Shown here: piece after piece, positions 11,238-21,429 of the stretch
Numbering within the stretch: the first letter of the stretch is position 1
Layout: each line of letters starts with the position of its first letter
The notes under the pieces: model-generated
Told to the model about the DNA's origin: nothing
The model's input: only the letters and a program-made list of their open reading frames with translations
The model's database searches: none
Translations under genes and position numbers: made by a program
Assembly (NCBI GenBank): GCA_949358305.1
Contig: OX442316.1
Span: forward strand, 13,640,001-13,704,000
Reading direction: 5' to 3'
From: Strigamia acuminata
Lineage: Eukaryota > Arthropoda > Chilopoda > Geophilomorpha > Linotaeniidae
DNA length: 64,000 nt

Positions 11238-12722
11238 AATATAAATTTTGTAGTATAAAAAAGATTTTGTTTTTGTTTTTGTTTTAAAAAAAAAACAGTT
11301 GGAATTTCAGTTTGCCATATTTGCAATAATTGCGCTAATTTTCGTGTGGGCATTATTATTATTATTTTTTTTTGTGTGCGTAATTATTTTCAGCTGAATA
11401 TAGGTCTCAAACGTGTGTCGTTTTTGCACTTTCCCTTTTTGAACATTTAATTTGATTGGCATAAAAATTATTTTTACGCTTTGATCTATGGCCATAATGC
11501 TATTTTTCTCTCTTTTTTTATACATATTTTTTTAGGATAAAATTTTGAATATATTCCGTATAATCATTAACGAAAAAGTTTGAGTGTAATGTGTGCGATG
11601 GGGAAAAAAGTGATAAATTGTGCAGTAATAAGACATTTTACGCTGAAATGTTTTTATTGTAAAAAGAAGAGAAAAGAAATATCTTAATCATATCTGTAAC
11701 TATTGTGTTTATTAATTTTTTTCCCCGCCTTTATTTATGAAGTCAGTTTGAGATTCCAACACCACAGTGATTTCTCATAAAAATTTTCAGTTTTCAGTAA
11801 TGTTTATAGTGTCTGTTGATTAAAAGTTTGAAAGAAGAAACCAAAACTAATAATTTGCAATATGTTCGTATGTAAAAATAAAAAAAATTAATTGTGTATA
11901 ATGATTCTTAAGAAATAATGCTCAGGGACTTAACAGCAATGACAAATCGGTTACACAAACGAAGCTACATGTTTGGATATGTATTTTTATTTGTTGTATA
12001 CAAACAAAATGCAATATGAAAAAAAATCAAATGCATTTTGCCAGTAAATTTGCTTTAAATTATAAAATGTGAAGAAACAAATGATGTATTACGAAGGTAA
12101 TAAAAATTTGGTGGCATAATTTTATGTAAATACGTAACAAGCAGTATTATTTATTTATTTACACCTAAGCAGGGCCGGAATAACTACTTTCAGTAATATA
12201 TTATACCGTACACATTACAATTTCGGTTTTTCGTTTGTTACATTTGTTTAAACGAAGTCTGAACGTCACGAACGAAGCGAACGTTCATCGTTCGTGAGGG
12301 AAAATACAGAAACAATACCGTACTTTTCCAAAAATACGGTATTCTTGGTGTCTCAGCCGCGGCTACTATTCGAGGGCGGCTAGAATTTGAGGACGACTCT
12401 TAATCGGTAAAATACGGTTTTTAGCGTTATGGTAAGTTCGCCACCGCACCCTGAAACTTGATTACGTATTTCTCTCGTGTATTTTTGAATTTGGTGGCGT
12501 AATTAGATATGTAATGTGCCAAGGCAAATTTGGTTCGTTTCGACATCATTTGATTAGTTTTCTTTTTCACGCACGAAAACGAGATGGAAAAAAATTTACT
12601 CTCTGTTACTATTGGTTCAAATCTAGGTTATCAAGGCCAAACAAGATTAGCCCGGCAACAAAACAAAAACTCAATCCAGCAGTAAATTCCAGAGTAATCA
12701 GTAACTGAACCCATCAGTCAAA
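11238..12722 (+). other. MBOAT 3' UTR and intergenic stretch
   Basis: About 1.5 kb with no supported gene. It is very AT-rich with several A- and T-runs. Possible AATAAA signals lie at 11877-11882 and 12099-12104; either could end the MBOAT transcript. From about 12230 the composition becomes more balanced, with a short inverted repeat at 12266-12297; this part probably contains the promoter of the first NAT gene. Confidence 0.45.
12266..12297. repeat. Short perfect inverted repeat upstream of the NAT pair
   Basis: Arms TCACGAACGA (12266-12275) and TCGTTCGTGA (12288-12297) are perfect reverse complements separated by 12 bases, and a second palindrome, GAACGTTC, lies inside at 12279-12286. 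It could form a hairpin or bind a dimeric factor; the function is unknown. Confidence 0.6.
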
Positions 12723-13666
12723 ATGCTGCTCTCAGAAGCAATTGATTTCTTGGAAAATGTGTTACAAATTGACCAAGTACAAGCTAAAATGAAGTCCGAT
12801 AAACTTCAATTACTGCGGGAAGTATGTTTGAAGGTTCAGCAAAACATTCCTTTTCAGGTAAATTGTTTTTTTTTTTTAATTTATTTATAAATTTATTAAA
12901 TCATTATTTCTTACAGAACTTATCTCTTTTGGCCACCGATTCGTGCGATCGCCGTTTACCAACCACTGAAGACATCCAGAGCGCATACGTGTCGAAAATT
13001 GGTGGAGTTTGTTATTCGGCTGCACGTTTTAGCCAACAACTGCTGCATGGCCTTGGCTATGACGCATTTTTAATTTCCTGTAACATCAGTCATAAAGCTA
13101 ATGGGAAACCATTTACACACGTCGCTTGCATCGTAAAAGGATTTTCGTCACCCGAAGAACGATTTTTAGTCGATTTTGGAGCTGGTTTCCCGACATTTGA
13201 GCCTGTTCCGCTTCATTCCTTGCCGCAAGTTTACACGCACGCATTCCAGGTGACCAAATATGTAAATCAAAAGGACGGGAGTGTTGTTCGTTTAAATAAA
13301 GTTGGAAATAATGCGCTGGGTGAGTTGCCCTCCAATGCCGAGGACGGATGGCAAATGTTTTACGATTTTGAGGAAATTCCTCGAGATGAGGAATTTTTGG
13401 CGCCGTATCAAACACCTATTTACACCGATCCGAGTTATGGCACGTGGTTTTTAAAGGGGTTAAAGATATCTGTTTTTCCGGAAGGAAAAGCGTTTACTAT
13501 TAACGATTACACGTTGAAAAAGTGGGAAAAAGGAGGGCCAGTTGAAACTGTCGTACTGCAAGATGAAAACGAATTGGCTAGAGTCATTAAAGATTATTTT
13601 CCATCTTTGGCGGAAATAAATGTTCACAAAGCTGTGATTAATTGGAATGAAAACAAACGAAATTGA
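12723..13666 (+). CDS. NAT: Arylamine N-acetyltransferase, copy 1
   Basis: Cytosolic enzyme family transferring acetyl from acetyl-CoA to arylamines, hydrazines and related amines through a thiol intermediate. Two exons: 12723-12857 and 12917-13666; 294 residues, the usual length. The catalytic triad is visible: Cys77 in KIGGVCYSAA, His113 in FTHVACIV and Asp131 in RFLVDFGAG. The second residue after the usual (R/K)-x-G-G is a Val before Cys, as in eukaryotic NATs. The exon break after IPFQ is shared with copy 2. The gene lies head-to-tail with copy 2, with only 121 bases between this stop and the next start and no poly(A) signal that I can see between them. The natural substrate is unknown. 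Confidence 0.93.
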
Positions 13667-13680
13667 TGTTTATTTGTATA

Positions 13681-13721
13681 ATTTTCGTTTGTTTGTTTGT
13701 TTGTTTGTTTCGTTTGTTTTG
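13681..13721 (+). repeat. (GTTT)n microsatellite between the NAT genes
   Basis: A short run of GTTT units, interrupted by a CGTTT variant, fills most of the small gap between the two NAT coding regions. It is a simple repeat and likely length-variable. Confidence 0.8.
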
Positions 13722-13787
13722 GATATCAATTGTTTGACTTAAAACTTGACAATTTAAACCTTTTGTGTGTACATCACAAGACCCGAG

Positions 13788-14801
13788 ATGTCATTTGGGC
13801 CAGTTGACAGCGAATTATATCTGACTGAAAGCGAAGCAATTGCATTTTTGAAATATACTTTAAGAATAGATAATGTAGAGAATAAAATAAAACGAGCTAA
13901 GTTGGAACTGTTGCAAGAATTTACTAGGACTTTCCACGAACAAATTCCATTTCAAGTAAGCTAATCGTTTCCTAGATAAAAAAAATAATGATTATTAACA
14001 CGAATTGCACAGAATTTATCATTACTAGTTAACCCTAAAGATCGACATTTGCCAACTGTGGAAGAAATCAAAAGCGACTACTTCTCGGGAATAGGCGGAA
14101 TGTGTTACACATCTGCAATTTTCGGAGAAAAGCTGTTGAAAACCCTGGGCTATGACACCTTTTTAGTCTCAATTAATGTTCCTTTTACCGAAAAAGCCAA
14201 CACGCATGTGGCGTTTGTGGTGAAGGACGTCTGTTTTCCTGGACATCGATATCTAATAGATTTGGGCGCAGGTTACCCGACGTTGGAGCCGGTTCCGCTG
14301 CATTTTCTGCCGCTGTATTACGAACACTCGTTTCTCGAGTATAAGTTTATTCGACAGGAAAATGGTTTAATTGTGCGTTATCACAAAGCGGGAAAGCATC
14401 ATTTTCAACTGGGAAGAACGTTTAATCCAGTCGGTGAAGACGGATGGCAAAAATATTATGAATTTGAAGAAATAGTGAGAGACGAGGAGTTTATTAGGAA
14501 ACATCTGCGACCGGTTTACTTGATTTGTGGTTACGGGGCACCTTGGTTGACTAGTGGATTGAAAATGTCCATTTATCCGTCAGCGACTGAGGCGTACACA
14601 ATTAGTGATTCGGAGTTGAAAAAGTGGAAGAAAGGAAGAGTTACTGAAACGATGATGCTAGAAACTGTTCGAGATTTAAAAGTTTCGATCAGAAACCATT
14701 TTCCCACTTTAGCTGATGTCAATCTGCATAACCTGTTGCAGTCGTACAGGGAAGACAAGAAAAGTTCGAAAAAAAACGATATTAAAGGATTATTTGTGTA
14801 A
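13788..14801 (+). CDS. NAT: Arylamine N-acetyltransferase, copy 2
   Basis: Second member of the tandem pair. Exons 13788-13955 and 14013-14801; 318 residues. The start is the first ATG in frame (MSFGPVDSELYL); a GTG further upstream is not credible. The triad is intact: Cys87 in GIGGMCYTSA, His121 in NTHVAFVV and Asp139 in YLIDLGAGYP. Conserved with copy 1: the IPFQ/NLSLL exon junction, PTLEPVPLHFLP, EDGWQKYYEFEEI and the C-terminal FPTLADVN. It has an extra basic C-terminal tail (residues ~300-318, many Lys and Ser) absent from copy 1. The copies have diverged widely outside the core, so the duplication is not recent, and both keep the residues needed for activity. AATAAA at 14813-14818, 12 bases after the stop, implies a very short 3' UTR. 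Confidence 0.93.
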
Positions 14802-15002
14802 CATTTAATTTAAATAAAAGATTGCAACAAATCGACGATTTATTTTCTATTCCAATATACAGAAGTGGAGGAATACATAATAAACAATTTTGAAATTTGC
14901 CGCTTAAATGTTTGAAATATGCTGACGTAGTTATAGAACAAATCGTTAATTGCGTCAGCTTCGCGACCGGTCAACCCAGTTCACAGCGTGGCAAATATCG
15001 GT

Positions 15003-18000
15003 ATGCTCAAAGAGATTTTTAATTGTATCAGCAAATTTAACTTCCCATTTAGCAGTCGTTGTGTGAGTACCACGAAAAAATTGTGCTATCCACTACCCTC
15101 TGAGTGGAGATCGAAGAAAGCGAAAAAGATTACATTTGCTCACCCGAAGGACATGGCAAATGCAGAAAACGAGGCCGTGTTGGCACCTTTCAGGAAATCT
15201 GTCAAAGAACAAGTATAAGAAAGAATCAATTTTTAGACGACAAAAGGAAAAAGTTTACATTTTTTTATTTTCTTTATACAGGGCGATTATGTGAGAAAGT
15301 TAAAACTGGATGGAGCGTCTGAGATTGACGTAAAGAAGGCAGTGAATGAGCTGAAAAGCCGAAAAAAGTTGTTGGAGGATAAAGTAATTCGTAAAAAGAA
15401 TAAAAATTGGTGAAAAATAAATTATTTTGTTTGTTTGTTATTGTAGGAAGTGTCTTTAATTCCCCTCGGAGAGAAGTTCGATCGTTCTCGGATGGAGGAT
15501 TTGCTTAAAAGACGTTTTTTCTACGTCCAATCGTTTGAAATTTACGGCGGGATCACTGGACAATATGATTTCGGTCCGATGGGCTGTGCGGCTAAATCGA
15601 ATTTATTGAGCGCTTGGCGAAATTTCTTCGTTTTGGAGGAACAAATGTTGGAAATGGATTGCTCCATTCTAACACCAGAGGCAGTCTTGAAGTATAAAAG
15701 TTAAATTTTTTAAATTTAAAATTGTTTTTAATTCGTTATTTGGTTTTGTTACTCAGAACTTCGGGACACGCTGCTCGGTTTGCCGATTTAATGGTCAAGG
15801 ATTTAAAAACTGGAGAATGTTTCAGATTGGATCACTTAATTAAATGTATAATTTACACTTATTTTCCATTTTTATTGTGATTTTTTTATTTATTGATGTA
15901 TATTTTTGGGTAATAGCGCATCTTGAGAAGTTACTATGTGATCAGAAGGTCACCGATGAGGAGAAAAAGGACTACGATAACGTTATTGTGAAATTGGAGG
16001 GTATGTCTAAAGAAGAAATGAACGCGTGTATCGAAAGGTACAATATTAAATCGCCAATCACTGGAAACAACTTGTCGGAAGCTATTGAGTTTAACTTAAT
16101 GTTTAGCATTTCGATCGGTCCTTCGGGATTAGTCAAGGGGTACGCGTGGTTTCTATGTGAAATTCGATTTATTTCTTAATTATTTATTTGTTTATTTTAG
16201 ATTTCTTCGACCTGAAACTGCGCAAGGAATATTTGTTAATTTTAAACGTCTCTTAGATTTTAATCAAGGCCGACTTCCATTTGCCGCGGCACAAATAGGA
16301 AACGCGTACAGGAATGAAATTTCACCGAGATCGGGACTTCTTCGTGTCAGGGAATTTACCATGGCCGAAATCGAGCATTTTGTCGATCCCGAAAACAAAA
16401 ATCATCCAAAATTCGACAAAATTCGAAATTTGAAAGTTTTGTTGTATTCTGCTTGCGATCAGATGTCTGGTCAAGCTGCAAAACACTTCTCGATCGGGGA
16501 AGCTGTTGAAAAGGTGAAATAACAACAATTATTTGTTTATTCATTCATTTATTCATTCATTATTATTTTTACTTTAGAATCTGATAGCGAATCAAACATT
16601 AGCTTATTTCATGGCCCGCATTCACATGTTTTTGGCGAAAATCGGTATCGATCACAAAAGACTGCGGTTTCGTCAGCACATGGCCAACGAAATGGCTCAT
16701 TACGCTTGTGATTGCTGGGATGCGGAATGTTTTACTTCTTATGTAGATAGAATAAATTTATCTAAATAATGAATTTTATTTTTCTAATATTTAAACATTT
16801 GTGGTTAGGGATGGATCGAGTGCGTGGGATGTGCCGACCGTTCGTGCTTCGACCTCAGTCAGCATTCAAAGTTTACTGGAATACGATTAGCGGCTGAAAA
16901 AAAACTTTCCGAACCCATATCCTTATTAATTAATGCCATTTAGATTAAAAACTGATTGGATTATACTTCTTAATTGCGATTACAAGATCGTAGACGTTGT
17001 TGAAGTGCAACCGAATAAAGGATTAATTGGGAAAGTGTTTAAAAACGAAGCTAAGGTCATTTTGTCACTGCTCAGCGAGTTAGAAAACGATGCGTCGTTG
17101 GAAGTGCAGAAAGAATTGGAGACATCGGGGTAGATAATCTTATTTTGTATGCTTTGTTTATTTATTTTTTAATGATTAATTGTTTTACTTTAGGGAATTT
17201 ACTTTTTCGTTGAATGATAAATCGTGGAAATTGACGAAAGAAATGATATCAATAAAGAAGTATCAAAAAACAGTTCACGGTAATTAATAGGAATTTTTAT
17301 AATTGTAAAATTGCATAATTTTATTTTGTATATTTTTAAACAGTTGAAGAAGTGATTCCCAATGTGATCGAGCCGTCGTTTGGAATCGGGCGAATTTTGT
17401 ACAGTGTTTTCGAACACACTTTCAAGATCCGTGAAGACGATGACTTGCGAACGGTGAATTTTTAAACATTTGAAAACAGTTTTAGAATTTTGTAACTTAA
17501 AATTGCTCCATGTTATTTCAGTATTTTGCATTGCCGCCCATTATTGCACCCGTGAAATGCTCCGTCTTGCCTCTGAGTGCAAATAAAGAATTTGCGCATT
17601 TCGTTAAAGAATTGTGTAAGAATAATTATTACACGAGACATTTTGTGACATTTTAATTTATTTACGATATTTGTACATTTACAGCCATTGAACTGACCAA
17701 GTTAGACGTTTCTCACCGCATTGATGACAGCAGTGGATCTATTGGTAGACGATACACCCGAACTGATGAAATCGCTATTCCGTTTGGAATTACGGTTGAT
17801 TTTGATTCTCTAAAGGAACCTCACACGGCAACATTGCGTCATCGTGATACGATGGGTCAAATACGGGCTCCTGTATGTTAATATTTGAATTTTCTTAATT
17901 ATAATTGTTAACGTTTTATTTACTATTTTTTAGATCGGGGAACTACCGGGGATTGTACGAGACTTATCCACTGGTAAGTTGACTTGGGAAGAAGTTGAAG

Positions 18001-18047
18001 ATATGTACCCGAAATTTGGGCAGCAAGAATCTTCTCGTGAATCTTAA
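15003..18047 (+). CDS. GARS1: Glycyl-tRNA synthetase, likely dual mitochondrial/cytosolic
   Basis: Class II synthetase charging tRNA-Gly. Fourteen exons: 15003-15212, 15282-15383, 15447-15691, 15757-15845, 15917-16139, 16201-16513, 16578-16742, 16809-16916, 16984-17129, 17194-17279, 17344-17453, 17522-17615, 17685-17872, 17934-18047; 730 residues. Domains: basic presequence-like N-terminus (1-50), WHEP helix-turn-helix (~55-104), catalytic core with [25 protein letters not shown], motif 2 [44 protein letters not shown], motif 3 [15 protein letters not shown], then the anticodon-binding domain ([24 protein letters not shown]). Met51 at 15153 ([14 protein letters not shown]) matches the cytosolic start of animal GARS, so one gene probably makes both forms by alternative initiation. 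Thirteen junctions were placed; twelve are GT-AG, and the intron at 16917-16983 is AT-AC. Confidence 0.96.
16917..16983 (+). other. GARS1: U12-type AT-AC intron in GARS1
   Basis: The exon before ends KKLSEP and the one after starts [13 protein letters not shown], the order expected of the protein, but no GT-AG pair can join them. The 67-base segment between begins ATATCCTT, the exact consensus of minor-spliceosome AT-AC donors, and ends AC. A branch-like TTCTTAAT at 16967-16974 lies about 10 bases before the acceptor, within the normal U12 range. Removing it keeps the frame (phase 0); retaining it gives a stop codon. Confidence 0.9.
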
Positions 18048-18105
18048 GTGTATTAATTAATTTATATTGTCATTTTGTATGAAAGGAGAAAAAATTCTTG
18101 TATGG

Positions 18106-18111
18106 AATAAA
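18106..18111 (+). terminator. GARS1 poly(A) signal
   Basis: AATAAA 59 bases after the GARS1 stop codon, the first good polyadenylation signal downstream. Confidence 0.6.
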
Positions 18112-18380
18112 AAGATTTACGTACATGATTTACTTTGCATTATTTACAAAAATGTTTTCCCTGTGGGAGGTTTATCGGTGAGCATAACTGTGCCACTGAA
18201 TTTGATGAATGTATTGATAAGGATTTGGTTTGTATGATTTAATTTTTAATGCATCAAATAGTTTGACATGTTTTGGTTAATATAGATAAATATTTAAAGA
18301 AAAGATTGCGTCTATAGTATTATTATTATTATTATTATTGTGACAGTTACTTCGAAGAATTTACTGTCCTTTTATTTAAA
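18112..18380. other. Intergenic stretch after GARS1
   Basis: AT-rich sequence with an (ATT)n run near 18319-18339. No gene or repeat copy recognised; it marks the edge of the repeat block that follows. Confidence 0.4.
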
Positions 18381-18820
18381 GCTGGCTATGCACATGCGTA
18401 GTAGTGGCTCTCTACTCTGCGCAGAAATGACTCGGTTGTGAGCCAATCACAGCTACCGAAAACAAGAATCAGATTGCATTGTGGGAAGAAGAACAGTACG
18501 ACTACGATTTGGCTGACGTGTGGCTTCAACAGCAACCATTGGGTGGAATTAATCTTCAGCCATCCAATCGTTTCAAGGTGGGAATTTGAGTTTGTTTAGC
18601 TTAAACTATATTTAAGATTGGAAATGTTTCAGAATTATCGAAAAACAGCAGAATAATTAAACGAATTTTGGCATTTTTAGTTTTTTTTTTATAGAAGGCC
18701 GACCACGGTAAAATGGAATCTCGCCACCATTATTAACAACTCAATCCGAAGCATACACTTTGATGGAAAATAAGGTTTCCTGACATCCTGAGCTTCAAAA
18801 AATCCTTTGGTAAGTACACT
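18381..18820 (+). repeat. Dispersed repeat module A, copy 1
   Basis: First of at least four related copies in the window (others near 18961, 24850 and, partly, 24440 and 25560). Shared landmarks in order: a GCACATGCG motif, GAGCCAATCACAGC, AAGAATCAGATTGCATTGTG, AATCTTCAGCCATCCAATCG, a T-run ending in a splice-acceptor-like TATAG before AAGGCCGACCACGG, and a donor-like GTAAGTACAC. No open frame survives. This looks like a decayed, duplicated transcription unit or a non-autonomous element. Confidence 0.75.
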
Positions 18821-18960
18821 TTTCAAATTTAACAACATTTTAGGGAATGATTTAAGAAATCAGCAATATTTTTAATTTTTATAAAAGGCATTGTAAAAAA
18901 TGGCTAAATTCAAACAATGGAAATCGGGTTTGAATTAATATCAAGCTAATCCTAACTTTA

Positions 18961-19400
18961 GCCTTGATGAAGAAGATCACGCACATGCGCAGTAAGAATC
19001 AGATTGCATTGTGGGAAGAAGGAGAGTACAATGTGTTCTGACGCGATGGCTACGACAGCAGCAACGATTGGCCTGTATATTTAGAATTAATCTTCAGCCA
19101 TCCAATCGTTTTGAGGTGGGAATTTGAGTTAGTTTATTTCAAACTATATTTAAGATTGTAAATGTTTCGGAATTGTCGAAAAACAGAATAATTTAACGAA
19201 TTTTGGCATATTTCGTTTTTTTTTTGTACAGAAGGCCGACCACGCTGAAATCTAATCTCGCCGCCATTATTAACAACTCAATCCGGAGCCATCCACTCCA
19301 TCTTGATGAGAAATAAGATTTTCTGAGCTTCAAATTATATATTGGTAAGTACATTTTTACAATTTAACAATATGTTAGGAAATAATTTAATGAATTTCAG
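18961..19400 (+). repeat. Dispersed repeat module A, copy 2
   Basis: Carries the same landmarks as copy 1 in the same order and runs directly into module B copy 1. The acceptor-like T-run plus CAG (about 19216-19232) and the donor-like GTAAGTACAT (about 19344) are kept. Confidence 0.75.
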
Positions 19401-20475
19401 TATTTTTAATTTTTTTACGAAACTTGCTGAATTTGAACGAGTCTGTTCATGAGCACATATATTTGGGTGAATAAATTTTGCCTCAAATTAAATGTGAATT
19501 AACATATTACTTATGAATAATAAATTCTCAAAAGAAATTTATTTTTTCCAACTGGTTTAACGTGGTGTCCTCCCGTTTTTAATACGTCTTAAAGTTTTAT
19601 CGATTTATTTTTCGATTTTAATCATTTTGTCATGCATTCTTATACTGTTTGAACCCGATGTAGCACGATTTTTCACGGTTTGAACCCGATTTTAGACGTT
19701 TTTACATTATTTTATCCGATATTTACATGAGTACATACTGTCTTTACAATATGTTGTTAAAAAATTTTCTGTAAAGTTTTGAAATACCTTTAACAATACA
19801 TTATCAATTTATTTTAAAGTAAACCTTCGAAAAAAAGTGAAACATCGTACATTTACTAATTTGTGATGCAGCGAAGCATCTATTGTAAACTGACAGCTGC
19901 CATCTGTCAACGTAAAAAGTTTAAAAACGTGTGTTATTGAGGTTAAACCTCGGGTTAAACAGTTATAAAAGCACAAAAAAAAATTAAAAAATTGATTTTT
20001 TTAAAACTTTTATTCACCTACAAGTAAAATTTCCAGCCCGATTAGAATTGCAAGAACAATTTGAAATTTTACATGAATAATGGGGGAAAAAAGGAAAAAT
20101 AAGAAAAGTATTAATAAAAATATATATTTTTCTTTGAAAATTTATTATTTTAAATATTTTTGTGTAAATTATGTATTTAATTTGCTTTCCTCTTTATTTC
20201 AGATTAAATATCCAATTATACAGCCGCAATAATGACACCACAATTGGCCTTCGTCGACATCATGTTCGAGTTCGACGAGGAAATGCACAAACATACACTT
20301 GTGTAAGTAAATCTTAAAAAATTCATTATTTACAACTTAATCACTTTATAAATCGAGGTAAATTCCGTTTCAAATTCAATACGAATTAAGATATGCTGGT
20401 TGTATATTAAAATTTTAAAAGAGATTTATTTTTTCTACAAGCTTATTGTAAAGATTTGAGGCGCCCTTTCTTTAT
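19380..20475 (+). repeat. Segmental repeat module B, copy 1
   Basis: About 1.1 kb repeated with few differences at 21430-22575 and in diverged form at about 23450-24060. It contains a small GATGC-GCATC inverted repeat near 19866 and an exon-like 100-base stretch (about 20204-20302) bounded by TTTCAG and GTAAGTAAAT. Inside that stretch is a 24-codon frame at 20232-20306 beginning MTPQLAFVDI. I do not recognise the product and would not call it a gene. Confidence 0.75.
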
Positions 20476-20520
20476 GTAGTGATCCTGCACGGCGATACGT
20501 ACTTGCTTGGAAGGAATGTA

Positions 20521-21400
20521 CCGGGTGGCCCACATAAAACCGGCCCGACAATACATATACAAGGAGGGTTACGAAGGGTGGCTCCAAAAAATGTATACAT
20601 GCACAAAATTAAATATACATAAATAATTATCTGTGGGCAGGGTTGTTTAATTAACGGTTCTAGTGCAAATTTTTCCGCTCTTCCGTTTGGCATTTAGCTT
20701 TTGACGATCCGAGATTTTGTTCTCTGAGATATTTGCGATTTTAATCAATCATTGTTTGAATTCACCAAGTTTGATTGCACTACCGGTAGTCATTCCTGAA
20801 TTTTGTGGTACTTTTTGAATCTCTTCAATGGTACTTGTATGGATTTCTTCTTACGAGATTTTGCTTGATTTTGTGAGATTGTGCTTGATTTTGTGAGATT
20901 TTGCTTGATTTTGTGAGATTTTGTTTAATTTTGTGAGATTTTGCTACATTTTTGAGATTTTGCTTGATTTTGTGAGATTTAGCTACATTTTTGAGATTTT
21001 GCTAAAGTAAAGTCATACGGTACCAAAAAAGTTTTACAGGTACCGTACCAGTCCCACAAATTGCGGCATTTTTCGAAAAGTACTGTGTACCTGTACTGGT
21101 ACCGGTACTGCTGATGAAATACACTCAATTACCACAAAATCTAAAATTCAAGCTAACTAGTGCCATCAAACATGGAAAATTCGGACAAAAATTGATGCAA
21201 AATGCAAATATCTCGAGAACGAAAGCTCGGATCGTCAAACACTAAACACCAAACGAAAGAGCGGAAAAAACTGCACTAGAAACGTTCATTACACAGCTAA
21301 TGATTAATGTATATTTAATTTTGCGTGTGTCTACATTTTTTTGAGTCACCTTTTGTAACCCTCCTTGTATTGTCGGGCCGGTTTTATGTGGGCCACCCGG
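20521..21400. mobile_element. TA-flanked inverted-repeat element (Tc1/mariner-like MITE)
   Basis: 880 bases flanked by TA on both sides (20519-20520 and 21401-21402). The ends are inverted repeats starting CCGGGTGGCCCACATAAAAC and stay recognisably complementary, with mismatches, for about 240 bases or more on each side. There is no transposase frame. The centre has a tandem run of about 20-base units built on AGATTTTGCTTGATTTTGTG (about 20870-21005). TA duplication and TIRs point to the Tc1/mariner superfamily; non-autonomous by content. It sits at the end of module B copy 1. Confidence 0.8.
20860..21005 (+). repeat. About 20-bp tandem repeat inside the inverted-repeat element
   Basis: Six to seven imperfect units built on GAGATTTTGCTTGATTTTGT, some shortened to GAGATTTTGCTACATTTTT. 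They lie between the two inverted arms of the element. Confidence 0.7.
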
Positions 21401-21429
21401 TAGAAAGGTTTAAAAACGTGTGTTATTGA

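Noticed and set aside
14988-15002. GTG as an upstream start for GARS
   Set aside because: Nuclear animal genes start at ATG; the in-frame ATG at 15003 gives a good presequence.
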